A stretch of DNA of 64,000 nt from Sporosarcina sp. FSL K6-1508 (lineage in GTDB: Bacteria > Bacillota > Bacilli > Bacillales_A > Planococcaceae), in assembly GCF_038007465.1 (NCBI RefSeq), contig NZ_JBBOXF010000001.1:1018501-1082500 (forward strand), in the 5' to 3' direction. Within the stretch, counting starts at the first letter, position 1. The number at the start of each line of letters is the position of its first letter. Positions 8,877-16,140 of this stretch are shown piece after piece. The notes under the pieces are model-generated. The model was not told where the DNA came from and did no database searches. It saw only the letters and a program-made list of their open reading frames with translations. A program made the position numbers and the translations under genes.

Positions 8877-9687
8877 AAAAGGGATTCATACAGATTTTAA
8901 AGACAATATGACCTATGGTGAGTATTTGAATCTCGACAAATTGCTGACGAGCCAGCAACGCTTGTCCGGCCATCATGATGAAATGCTGTTCATTGTCATT
9001 CATCAAGTGAGCGAGTTGTGGATGAAACTCATTTTGCATGAGCTCAATACTGCCATTGACTTAATTGAAAAAGACGAACTGCCGGAAGCGTTTAAAATGC
9101 TGGCGCGGGTGTCGAAAACACAAACGCAAATTATCCAGGCGTGGGATGTGCTGGCGACACTGACACCTGCAGAATACATGGAATTCCGGGACAGTTTAGG
9201 CCGCGCGTCAGGCTTCCAGTCGTACCAAAATCGACTTATTGAGTTCGCGCTCGGTTATAAGCAATCGCATATCTTGAAGATTTATGAGAAGGATCCCGAA
9301 CTTGCAAGTGATCTAGAAGCGGCATTCCGCGCACCGGGTATTTACGATGTGGCAATACGTGCGCTTGCGAGAGCCGGCTTTGCAATAAACCCCGAGCTGC
9401 TTAAACGCGATTTCTCTGTTACATATAAAGGAGACTCGTCGGTGGCGGACGCATGGCTGGAGGTATACCGCAATGTTGATGAGCACTGGAACTTATATCA
9501 GCTAGCAGAGAAACTCGTTGATATTGAAGACAGTCATCAGCAGTGGCGCTTCCGTCATATGAAAACAGTTGAACGAATTATCGGCTTCAAGATGGGGACG
9601 GGCGGCTCGTCAGGTGTGAATTACTTGAAGTCGGTCTTGGATCATCAGTTCTTTCCGGAGCTATGGGATGTACGGACGAAATTATAA
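8869..9687 (+). CDS. kynA: Tryptophan 2,3-dioxygenase
   Basis: The 272-residue haem enzyme opens the indole ring of L-tryptophan, the first step of the kynurenine route. Visible family motifs are YGEYLNLDKLLTSQQ, HHDEMLFIVIHQVSELWMKL with the substrate/haem-side histidines, RFRHMKTVERIIGFKMG and GTGGSSGVNYL near the end. ATG 8869 was chosen because AAGGGGGTC lies about 11 bases upstream and it overlaps the kynB stop by eight bases; a TTG at 8848 is also in frame but less likely. With kynU and kynB it gives tryptophan to anthranilate; no anthranilate-degrading genes are nearby. Confidence 0.95.
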   Translation: MTEKGIHTDFKDNMTYGEYLNLDKLLTSQQRLSGHHDEMLFIVIHQVSELWMKLILHELNTAIDLIEKDELPEAFKMLARVSKTQTQIIQAWDVLATLTPAEYMEFRDSLGRASGFQSYQNRLIEFALGYKQSHILKIYEKDPELASDLEAAFRAPGIYDVAIRALARAGFAINPELLKRDFSVTYKGDSSVADAWLEVYRNVDEHWNLYQLAEKLVDIEDSHQQWRFRHMKTVERIIGFKMGTGGSSGVNYLKSVLDHQFFPELWDVRTKL

Positions 9688-9691
9688 TAGG

Positions 9692-9730
9692 AAAAACTCC
9701 GCCAACAAGAAATTTGTCAGCGGAGTTTTT
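9692..9730 (+). terminator. Terminator of the kyn operon
   Basis: The arms AAAAACTCCGC and GCGGAGTTTTT form a perfect stem starting four bases after the kynA stop. Confidence 0.92.
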
Positions 9731-10160
9731 GATATCTGGCCGTACAAGTAACCTCCTCAATGTAACTTCCAATCTATTTTTCCCGTTCGCTTATTGGAGG
9801 CAGGCATGCCGGCAATAAACCCGTCGAACTGATTGCCTATCCGACAGTAGGAACTCCTCCGCGAACCGCTGTGGTTCATTGCCACAACCCGAAGATACCC
9901 AGAAAGCGAACAATTTTTTGAAATTTTGTTTCCCCATAGATGATTGCAAAATAGGGTCACCAATCATCAATAGGCGGACTCAACGTTAATACCATTTGAA
10001 GCACCACCATTACTGAGTTGTTATAGTAGCATATTCAGCAGGGACGGGGGGTGTGTGTGCGTTCGGGCTTGTGCGCTTCCGACTGAAATGAATGATAGAA
10101 TTAGCATATTGTGACTCGCAATATAGAAAACCAAAACTGCTGTAGAAAGGGGGACTGAGC
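9731..10160. other. Intergenic region without a clear gene
   Basis: About 430 bases lie between the kyn terminator and the next small gene. A block at roughly 9770-9910 is richer in GC than its surroundings. On the minus strand it could encode about 40 residues (MNHSGSRRSSYCRIGNQ...), but no ribosome site supports this. I cannot assign the block; a decayed gene or a structured RNA are both possible. Confidence 0.4.
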
Positions 10161-10328
10161 ATGCGTTGGATACTAATCATTGTCTTGGCGATTGCGGCAG
10201 AATTTTTTGTACGCTTTTTGACGAGGAACATGAAAGATAAAAAGAAGAGGGAAAAGTTGCTTGCATTTATCTGGTTAGCGTTCGGAGTAGTATTAATCAT
10301 AGTTTGGTTAATCGGGCGCTTTTTGTAG
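10161..10328 (+). CDS. Small two-helix membrane protein (55 aa), unknown
   Basis: The reading frame starts at an ATG preceded by GAAAGGGGG at a good distance. It encodes 55 residues with two hydrophobic segments (WILIIVLAIAAEFFVRFL and LLAFIWLAFGVVLIIVWLIG) separated by a very basic loop (MKDKKKREK). This is a typical layout for a real small inner-membrane protein. I recognise no family. It stands alone between the kyn operon and a D-Ala-D-Ala carboxypeptidase. Confidence 0.6.
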   Translation: MRWILIIVLAIAAEFFVRFLTRNMKDKKKREKLLAFIWLAFGVVLIIVWLIGRFL

Positions 10329-10447
10329 GGAACGCATACGTGAAGTGAAAACTTAAGAATTTCTTCATGATTATGCTCAGCTATTCTTCATTTTTAGCGT
10401 TTAGTATTAAATTAGTGAACTTAACAGACTAAAAAGGCGTGAAAAAG

Positions 10448-11335
10448 ATGAAGAAATTGATTTTTGTTATAGTAATAATCGTGTTAAGCATCACAGTTGT
10501 GATGAATAACAAGGAAACAACCTTTGAAAAAGCAGATTTAAGCGTTCAAGCGAAAGCAATTATTCTTCTGGATGCGGATACGGGTAAAGTGATGTACGAA
10601 GAAAACAGTACAGAAGCGTTGCCTATCGCAAGCATGTCCAAGTTGATGACAGAGTATCTTGTGCTCAACGCTATCAAAAGCGGGACATTATCGTGGGAAA
10701 GTACATACGAGCCAAGTGCCTATATTCAACAAATAAAAGGACTGTCTGCTGCCGTAAAACTCGGAATGACACCGGGGCATTCATATACTGTAGACGAATT
10801 ATTTACCGCTATGACAGTCCATTCAGCGAATGACGCGGCGATGGCTTTGGCTGAAATGATTAGCGGAACAGAAGAAGCATTTGTTGAATTGATGAATAAA
10901 CAGGCCAAAAGTTTTGGTCTGAAAGAAACGACTTTTTACAATGCAAGCGGACTTGACGGCGATTATATCGGCAAAGGACGCGAGGAAACTAATCTCGCCT
11001 CTGCACAAGATGTGTCAATCATTGCCCGAAAACTGATTGCCAAGCATCCCGAAGTACTCGACTTTACAAAACTGACGAGCTTCAAAACAGGTAATGGGAC
11101 CACATTGTGGAGCACCAACTTGATGTTGGAAGGGATGCCCCAAGCTTTTCCTGGAATCGACGGATTGAAAACGGGCTATACAGATTTGGCAGGTTCCTGT
11201 TTTGCAGGCACGGGTGTCTTTGAGGGGCGGCGTATAATTTCAGTTGTGATGGCTGTTGAATCAGAACGGGGAGATACTACAACTCCGAGATTTGAATTGA
11301 CAAAAGAACTGATTGAGAGATTTGTGCTGAATTAA
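10448..11335 (+). CDS. Serine-type D-Ala-D-Ala carboxypeptidase (S11/DacA family)
   Basis: This penicillin-binding protein of about 295 residues trims the terminal D-alanine from peptidoglycan stem peptides outside the membrane. All three active-site motifs are present: S-M-S-K at 62-65, the SxN motif within HSANDAA, and KTG in LKTGYTDLAG. The N-terminus is a signal or anchor helix. It stops soon after the catalytic domain, so the C-terminal beta-domain and amphipathic membrane anchor of DacA-like proteins are missing; the N-terminal helix may do the anchoring. ATG 10448 sits nine bases after AAAAAGG; a GTG three codons earlier is less well placed. Confidence 0.88.
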   Translation: MKKLIFVIVIIVLSITVVMNNKETTFEKADLSVQAKAIILLDADTGKVMYEENSTEALPIASMSKLMTEYLVLNAIKSGTLSWESTYEPSAYIQQIKGLSAAVKLGMTPGHSYTVDELFTAMTVHSANDAAMALAEMISGTEEAFVELMNKQAKSFGLKETTFYNASGLDGDYIGKGREETNLASAQDVSIIARKLIAKHPEVLDFTKLTSFKTGNGTTLWSTNLMLEGMPQAFPGIDGLKTGYTDLAGSCFAGTGVFEGRRIISVVMAVESERGDTTTPRFELTKELIERFVLN

Positions 11336-11401
11336 CTTCAAGAACTGCCTTGCATGCTATACTATTCATACAACATTCAAAAAAATGAGGCGATGAAATT
11401 G

Positions 11402-12712
11402 ATGGAAAAAGCACAAGTAAATGAATGGAAAGAGAAGCTTCCGTTCATCGAGAAAGTAATCGCAGGTGAAGAAGTTCTCTGGCTCAACCCCCTAGTCGAA
11501 TCAACATCTACCGGCCTCCCTAAAACAGGCGTGACTGCAGAAAACGTCAAAGATGCATCAGACCGTCTTAAACGATTTGCGTCCTATATCGAGCGTGTTT
11601 TCCCGGAAACAATAGCGACAAAAGGCATTATTGAATCACCGATTACAGCTATTCCGAACATGAAAGAAGCGCTTGCCGTTCAATACGGAACCGAAATCCC
11701 GGGAAACCTACTTCTGAAAGAAGATAACGCACTGCCAATATCAGGTTCAATCAAAGCGCGTGGCGGTATTTACGAAGTATTAATACATGCAGAAACAGTA
11801 GCGATCGAACACGGTTTAATAACAACTGCCGACGACTACGCGAAGTTTGCGGATCTGGAATTCAAAGAATTGTTTGCAAATTATAAAATTGCTGTAGGCT
11901 CGACTGGAAACCTTGGCTTAAGCATTGGAATCATGAGTGCCAAACTAGGTTTCAATGTCACTGTTCATATGTCCGCGGATGCAAAGCAATGGAAAAAGGA
12001 TATGCTGCGTGAAAAAGGCGTTACGGTTGTCGAATACGCCGATGACTACAGTAAGGCCGTTGAAGAAGGACGCCGTCAAGCGGAAGCAGATCCATCTTGT
12101 CATTTCGTCGATGATGAAAACTCACTTGATTTATTTTTAGGCTACGCAGTGGCTGGAGAGCGTGTTGCAACGCAGTTAAAAGCTCGCGGTACAGTCGTCA
12201 ATAAAGACAACCCGTTGTTCGTCTACCTGCCTTGCGGTGTAGGCGGCGGTCCTGGGGGCGTAGCCTTCGGATTAAAACTTGCATTCGGAGATGCCGTTCA
12301 TTGTTTCTTTGCAGAACCTACGCATTCCCCGTGCATGATGCTGGGTATGATGACTGGTCTTCACGATCAAATTTCTGTTCAAGACTTCGGCCTCGACAAT
12401 AAAACTGCAGCAGACGGTCTTGCAGTTGGGACCGCGTCAGGTTTCGTGGGCAAAACAATGGAACCGCTTTTATCGGGCTGTTACACGATTGGAGACGAAA
12501 CGATGTTTAAGTTATTGAAATTGCTTACAGACACAGAGCGTATTAAACTTGAGCCTTCTGCACTCGCGGGGATGACCGGCCCAGTACAAGTCATCCGTGA
12601 AAATGTGAATAATGCTACTCTTGCAAATGCTACCCACCTTGTCTGGGGAACAGGCGGCAGTATGGTGCCTGAAGCAGAGATGGATTTGTATTACGGTATG
12701 TCTGGGAAATAA
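11402..12712 (+). CDS. dsdA: D-serine dehydratase
   Basis: The 436-residue PLP enzyme deaminates D-serine to pyruvate and ammonia. It follows E. coli DsdA closely as I remember it: LPISGSIKARGGIYEVL with the PLP lysine, GSTGNLGLSIGIMSA for phosphate binding, VTVHMSADAKQWKK, CGVGGGPGGVAFGLKLAFGD, and the LEPSALAGM region. The start was set at ATG 11402 because ATGAGG lies upstream and E. coli DsdA begins at the equivalent point; ATG 11393 is an alternative. Its position behind a D-alanine-releasing carboxypeptidase suggests a loose link to D-amino-acid turnover, but no permease or DsdC regulator is present. Confidence 0.95.
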   Translation: MEKAQVNEWKEKLPFIEKVIAGEEVLWLNPLVESTSTGLPKTGVTAENVKDASDRLKRFASYIERVFPETIATKGIIESPITAIPNMKEALAVQYGTEIPGNLLLKEDNALPISGSIKARGGIYEVLIHAETVAIEHGLITTADDYAKFADLEFKELFANYKIAVGSTGNLGLSIGIMSAKLGFNVTVHMSADAKQWKKDMLREKGVTVVEYADDYSKAVEEGRRQAEADPSCHFVDDENSLDLFLGYAVAGERVATQLKARGTVVNKDNPLFVYLPCGVGGGPGGVAFGLKLAFGDAVHCFFAEPTHSPCMMLGMMTGLHDQISVQDFGLDNKTAADGLAVGTASGFVGKTMEPLLSGCYTIGDETMFKLLKLLTDTERIKLEPSALAGMTGPVQVIRENVNNATLANATHLVWGTGGSMVPEAEMDLYYGMSGK

Positions 12713-12769
12713 AATGATGTATTTCCCGGGAAATCGACAACTTTAAGGAAATAATTGATCTCCATGAAG

Positions 12770-12796
12770 AACCTCACAGAACTGTGAGGTTTTTTG
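12770..12796 (+). terminator. Terminator after dsdA
   Basis: AACCTCACAG and CTGTGAGGTT pair around a two-base loop, followed by six Ts. Confidence 0.92.
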
Positions 12797-12818
12797 TCTG
12801 ATTTTAAACAGGTAATAC

Positions 12819-12859
12819 TTTACAACGAGTTGTTATAATATTATAATTATTATAACAAC
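12819..12859 (+). promoter_or_regulatory. Promoter overlapped by a perfect inverted repeat (toxin-antitoxin operator)
   Basis: A near-consensus promoter is visible: TTTACA at 12819, 17 bases, then TATAAT at 12842. A perfect 11-bp inverted repeat, GTTGTTATAAT at 12829-12839 and ATTATAACAAC at 12849-12859, spans the spacer and -10 box. Repressor bound there would block RNA polymerase. The site is 20 bases upstream of the antitoxin start, so autorepression by the antitoxin or toxin-antitoxin complex is inferred. Confidence 0.75.
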
Positions 12860-12878
12860 TAAAGATGGAGGTGCTCAT

Positions 12879-13157
12879 ATGGTAATGAATGAAGACCAAG
12901 GGAGTCCGCGTTTTCAAACAAGAAAAATTACACAGATCGGAAACTCGTATGGGATGACTCTTTCGCGTGAAATGCTGGATTATCTAAAAATAACGAAAGG
13001 CGATGATGTTCAAGTGGAAATGAAGGCAGGCGAGTTAATACTAAGAAGAATACAGCACACAGTGTATCCTGATGGAATTTCGGAAGATTTTTTTGATGTC
13101 CTTAATGAAACAATTGAAAAGTACGACACAGCGTTAAAGGAATTAAAAGACCGATGA
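12879..13157 (+). CDS. AbrB/MazE-type antitoxin
   Basis: The 92-residue protein carries a SpoVT/AbrB swapped-hairpin DNA-binding domain in its first half (KITQIGNSYGMTLSREML, then LKITKGDDVQVEMKAGELIL). The second half is an acidic, probably unstructured tail suited to masking a toxin. ATG 12879 follows GGAGGTG closely; ATG 12885 is an alternative. It overlaps the Doc-type toxin gene by four bases. Known type II antitoxins of this fold bind their own promoter, and an inverted repeat covers the promoter just upstream. Confidence 0.85.
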   Translation: MVMNEDQGSPRFQTRKITQIGNSYGMTLSREMLDYLKITKGDDVQVEMKAGELILRRIQHTVYPDGISEDFFDVLNETIEKYDTALKELKDR

Positions 13158-13552
13158 TTCGTTACGTGACAGCTCAAGAAGTGATTGCACTCAATTACTT
13201 TCTAACGGAACGTTATTCGCCTATGCAGATAAAAGGGATCAAGGAACCCGTTTTGCTCGACACGGCAGTGAACAGACCAATGCAGGATACAAATGGAAAA
13301 GAACCATATCCAGACATTATCTCAAAAGCGGCAGCGTTATTCGAATCGATTATACAAAATCAGTGTTTTCATAACGCCAATAAAAGGACTGCCTTTGTGG
13401 CAGTAAGGCAGTTTCTCTCGTATAACGGCTATGATTTGATTGTTGGGCAACAGGATGTTGTCAATTTTGTAGTCGAGACAGCTGGAAGTAATTATACATT
13501 TGATGAGGTCGTCAGTTTTATTAGAAATAACTCATCCCCCAAAAAACATTGA
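13154..13552 (+). CDS. doc: Doc/Fic-family toxin (death-on-curing)
   Basis: The 132-residue protein has the Fic-fold signature in Doc form, CFHNANKRTAFVAVRQFL, with the catalytic histidine and the N-K-R nucleotide-binding residues. In the studied P1 Doc the enzyme phosphorylates elongation factor Tu; here that activity is inferred. The usual HxFxDxNKR spelling is altered to HNANKR, lacking the spaced F and D residues, so activity could be changed. The N-terminal IRYVTAQEVIALNYFLTERY fits Doc. It is translationally coupled to the AbrB-type antitoxin rather than the usual Phd partner. Confidence 0.85.
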   Translation: MIRYVTAQEVIALNYFLTERYSPMQIKGIKEPVLLDTAVNRPMQDTNGKEPYPDIISKAAALFESIIQNQCFHNANKRTAFVAVRQFLSYNGYDLIVGQQDVVNFVVETAGSNYTFDEVVSFIRNNSSPKKH

Positions 13553-13572
13553 ACATGATTTTGAGCCGAAAA

Positions 13573-13600
13573 GAAAAGCCGGCCAACTAGGACGGCTTTT
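13573..13600. terminator. Bidirectional terminator between convergent genes
   Basis: AAAAGCCGGCC pairs with GACGGCTTTT across a six-base loop, with A and T runs on the two sides. It can serve both the doc transcript and the minus-strand YqcI/YcgG gene, whose stop codon touches it. Confidence 0.8.
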
Positions 13601-14333
13601 ACCTTATCTCCTTATGGGAAAATGGACATTTCCCTTGAATTGGCTCAACATCATCCCCGATGAAAAACTGTTTCCATTCATTATGTGCTGGATCTCCGAA
13701 ATGGCTAATATCCGGATGTTTCGGAAGCTGATCCCATACTTCAACACGCTCACGCACTTTTTCTCGGGACATGACGCCACCCTTTTCTGTTCCTTTCAGC
13801 CCTTCAAATATTCTTCGTGGCTGAAAACCAAGCACCATCGCATTGCCAAGATCTCGTGTTTTCCGTTGCTTATAGGCAGGTGCGTTGCCGAAAACGAAAA
13901 TCGGTTCCCCGTTGAAACGGAAATCCCACAAGTGATGCTCAGGATCACGCGGACTTTCTTCGGGCCATTTTACCTCGTCAACTTCATGCAAGTACTGCAA
14001 AATCTGCCAAAACTGCTTTCTGTAATCATCCAGAGAACCTTCTATCTCAAATGGTTCCACAAATACGAACAGACCGTGCCGTTTATGTATAGGATTATCG
14101 AAAAGGGCTAAAAATGACATTAGAGCTTCCGGCAAATTAGACCAATCATCTTGTGTTATGTAGGCATAGCGCAATTCGCCCTTCAGCTCGCCACCCATCC
14201 CAAAGTAACATGGGAACGTTTTATCCGTTACGGTTTCATGGAACGTTTGGTATTCTTTTAGCAGCCAATCAGGTAAATCAGTACGTTCTACAAAATCCTC
14301 TTTTGTTAATAAAGCAATATCTGTCTGAATCAT
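13599..14333 (-). CDS. YqcI/YcgG family protein
   Basis: The 244-residue soluble protein resembles the YqcI/YcgG family of unknown function. Recognisable parts are FPCYFGMGGELKGELRY, HKRHGLFVFVEPFE, FNGEPIFVFGNAPAYKQRKTRDLG and the C-terminal CPFSHKE. The start was moved five codons inward, to the ATG eight or nine bases after GGAGGGG, because the upstream ATG overlaps that ribosome site. It is a single-gene unit facing the toxin-antitoxin pair. Some family members occur near stress or secondary-metabolite genes, but no function can be read here. Confidence 0.8.
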   Translation of the reverse strand: MIQTDIALLTKEDFVERTDLPDWLLKEYQTFHETVTDKTFPCYFGMGGELKGELRYAYITQDDWSNLPEALMSFLALFDNPIHKRHGLFVFVEPFEIEGSLDDYRKQFWQILQYLHEVDEVKWPEESPRDPEHHLWDFRFNGEPIFVFGNAPAYKQRKTRDLGNAMVLGFQPRRIFEGLKGTEKGGVMSREKVRERVEVWDQLPKHPDISHFGDPAHNEWKQFFIGDDVEPIQGKCPFSHKEIR

Positions 14334-14492
14334 TGGTTTCCCCTCCATTTAGACTAACGTTACATATCCTCTTTATCCCCGATCACACAGCGGTTAAAAC
14401 ACTCATTTTGATTGAATAAAGATGGATGTTTAAATAGAACCTAAGGGGGAATTGTAAAGAAGATGAAAAAAATAATAGTTGGAGGAACGATG

Positions 14493-15344
14493 ATGAATTC
14501 CCCTATAGAAGATACCGCAATCACACAATGCAACACAGAATATGGCACGTTGCGCCGTGTTATACTATGTCAGCCGAAATTTATGGCAATCGATGAAGTC
14601 ATTAATGACGTACAGAAAAAATACGAAGACGAAAATATTAATGTTGAACTTGCAATGAAACAACATAAGGAATTTGAAGCATTGCTCAAAAAACACGGAG
14701 TCGAAGTGATCAAACTGCCATCATCCGAAAAATTCCCGGAACAAGTTTTCACACGGGATATCGGCTTTACAGTCGGAGAAGATATTTTCGTTGCGGAAAT
14801 GGCAAGTGATATTCGCAAAGGGGAAGAAGAGGCGCTCGAAGAATGGTTGGATGACGAAGATATCTCGTTTCAAACGACAACGAGTCGAGTAGAAGGCGGA
14901 GATGTCATCGTTGACCGCGGCACATTGTATGTCGGTATAAGCAGTCGTACATCGGTTGAAGCCGCCAAGAAATTAAATGTTGACCTGCCAGACTACACGA
15001 TTATCCCTGTCCCATTTGATGAAAAGTATTTGCACCTTGACTGTGTATTTAACATCTTATCACCTAAAGTAGGGTTGATTTTCAGAAAAGCATTTGACCA
15101 GAGAATAGTCGATATGCTTTCAGCCACATACACGCTGATCGATGTGTCAGAGGAAGAGCAATTTACGATGGGCACGAACGTCTTATCGATCGGTGACAAG
15201 AAAGTGTTTAGCCTGCCGCAAAACAAGCAGGTTAACGCACAAATGCGCGCCCACGGATTCGAAGTCATCGAAGTCGACTTCTCCGAAATTATCAAATCGG
15301 GCGGCTCTTTTAGATGTTGCTCGATGCCCGTCAATAGAGAATAG
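14493..15344 (+). CDS. Dimethylarginine dimethylaminohydrolase/amidinotransferase-like hydrolase
   Basis: The 283-residue protein belongs to the guanidino-group-modifying fold shared by arginine deiminase and DDAH, and resembles B. subtilis YkgA. Visible are FTRDIGFTVGEDIFVAEM with substrate aspartate, the VEGGDVIVDRG motif, LHLDCVFNIL with the catalytic histidine and the terminal catalytic cysteine region GGSFRCCSMPV. These residues support an active hydrolase on a guanidino or related compound. ATG 14493 was chosen seven bases after GGAGG; ATG 14490 and a distant ATG 14463 are also in frame. It is a single transcription unit ending in a strong terminator. Confidence 0.85.
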   Translation: MNSPIEDTAITQCNTEYGTLRRVILCQPKFMAIDEVINDVQKKYEDENINVELAMKQHKEFEALLKKHGVEVIKLPSSEKFPEQVFTRDIGFTVGEDIFVAEMASDIRKGEEEALEEWLDDEDISFQTTTSRVEGGDVIVDRGTLYVGISSRTSVEAAKKLNVDLPDYTIIPVPFDEKYLHLDCVFNILSPKVGLIFRKAFDQRIVDMLSATYTLIDVSEEEQFTMGTNVLSIGDKKVFSLPQNKQVNAQMRAHGFEVIEVDFSEIIKSGGSFRCCSMPVNRE

Positions 15345-15353
15345 ACTTGATTG

Positions 15354-15381
15354 AAAACCCCACTGTGAAGTGGGGTTTTTT
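15354..15381 (+). terminator. Terminator after the DDAH-like gene
   Basis: AAAACCCCACT pairs with AGTGGGGTTTT around a three-to-five-base loop, followed by more Ts. Confidence 0.92.
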
Positions 15382-15489
15382 CTGTATGAAGTTAGTTCGT
15401 GATAGTGAAAAGCTCGTGTTAACAAAAATAAGAGAATAACTTCAAACCTCATTAATGGTAATGTATTTCATACTAATGGTAAAATAAAC

Positions 15490-15522
15490 TTTACTTAGTG
15501 TAAGAAATATATTACACTAAGT
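15490..15522 (+). promoter_or_regulatory. Promoter covered by a perfect inverted repeat upstream of the HTH gene
   Basis: TTTACT at 15490 and TACACT at 15513 are 17 bases apart. ACTTAGTGTAA at 15493-15503 and TTACACTAAGT at 15512-15522 form a perfect 11-bp inverted repeat that includes the -10 box. The site lies 18 bases before the Cro/CI-type regulator start, so autoregulation is the natural inference. Confidence 0.7.
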
Positions 15523-15539
15523 TTATAGAGGTGATTGAG

Positions 15540-15767
15540 ATGACTTTAAATAATGAAAGAAAAATACGAAACAGAATTGTTGTGCTAAGAGCCGAAAGGG
15601 GCTTATCCCAAAGAGAAGTGGCTGATAAATTGGGGGTGAGTAGACAAACAATTATTTCTCTTGAAAAAAACAGGTACAATCCGTCACTAAAATTGGCCTA
15701 TGATATTTCACTGATGTTTGGAGTAGATTTACATGAAGTTTTTCAATATGAAGTAGAGGAGGAGTAA
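15540..15767 (+). CDS. Small Cro/CI-type HTH transcriptional regulator
   Basis: The 75-residue protein is almost entirely an XRE helix-turn-helix domain (RAERGLSQREVADKLGVSRQ, then TIISLEKNRYNPSLKLAYDI), a common stand-alone type in Firmicutes. ATG 15540 lies behind AGAGGTGA; a GTG at 15531 would sit inside that ribosome site. The gene is followed after six bases by a small membrane protein, a frequent two-gene arrangement. A palindrome over its promoter suggests it represses itself. Confidence 0.9.
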   Translation: MTLNNERKIRNRIVVLRAERGLSQREVADKLGVSRQTIISLEKNRYNPSLKLAYDISLMFGVDLHEVFQYEVEEE

Positions 15768-15773
15768 GAAATT

Positions 15774-16076
15774 ATGGATATTTTATTTGTTGTATGCCGT
15801 CTTGTCTATGTCTTAATTTTCTTTATCGCAGTATTTATTTCACTGAAATTTGAATGGGGAGAAGAATATAAAGATGAACGGGGAAAAAGTATTTCGAATA
15901 AATCATACAGTATAGTATTTCCCTTAATGCCTCTCGGGTGGCTTTTCATCGAATTGTATAATCGATTTATTAGCGCTTTGGATTATGAGGCGTACAAATT
16001 GGCAATTTGGTTTTTAATTACAGGATTAATGATCCTTCAAGCAATTATCATTTCAGTATTAAAAAGAAAGTATTAA
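15774..16076 (+). CDS. Small integral membrane protein paired with the HTH regulator
   Basis: The protein has 100 residues and three hydrophobic segments, at about residues 2-24 (FVVCRLVYVLIFFIAVFI), 44-65 and 72-95, ending in basic KRKY. I do not recognise a named family with confidence. The short spacing to the HTH gene and a shared promoter imply a functional link, such as a membrane signal for the regulator, but this is inference only. Confidence 0.75.
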   Translation: MDILFVVCRLVYVLIFFIAVFISLKFEWGEEYKDERGKSISNKSYSIVFPLMPLGWLFIELYNRFISALDYEAYKLAIWFLITGLMILQAIIISVLKRKY

Positions 16077-16140
16077 ATTGGTCTTTCGCTTACATTTAAC
16101 ATATGAAAAATACTGAGACTAGTAGAAAGGGAGATGTTGC

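Noticed and set aside
9757..9963. 68-aa minus-strand frame
   Set aside because: No ribosome site and no recognised family; left as an unexplained block.
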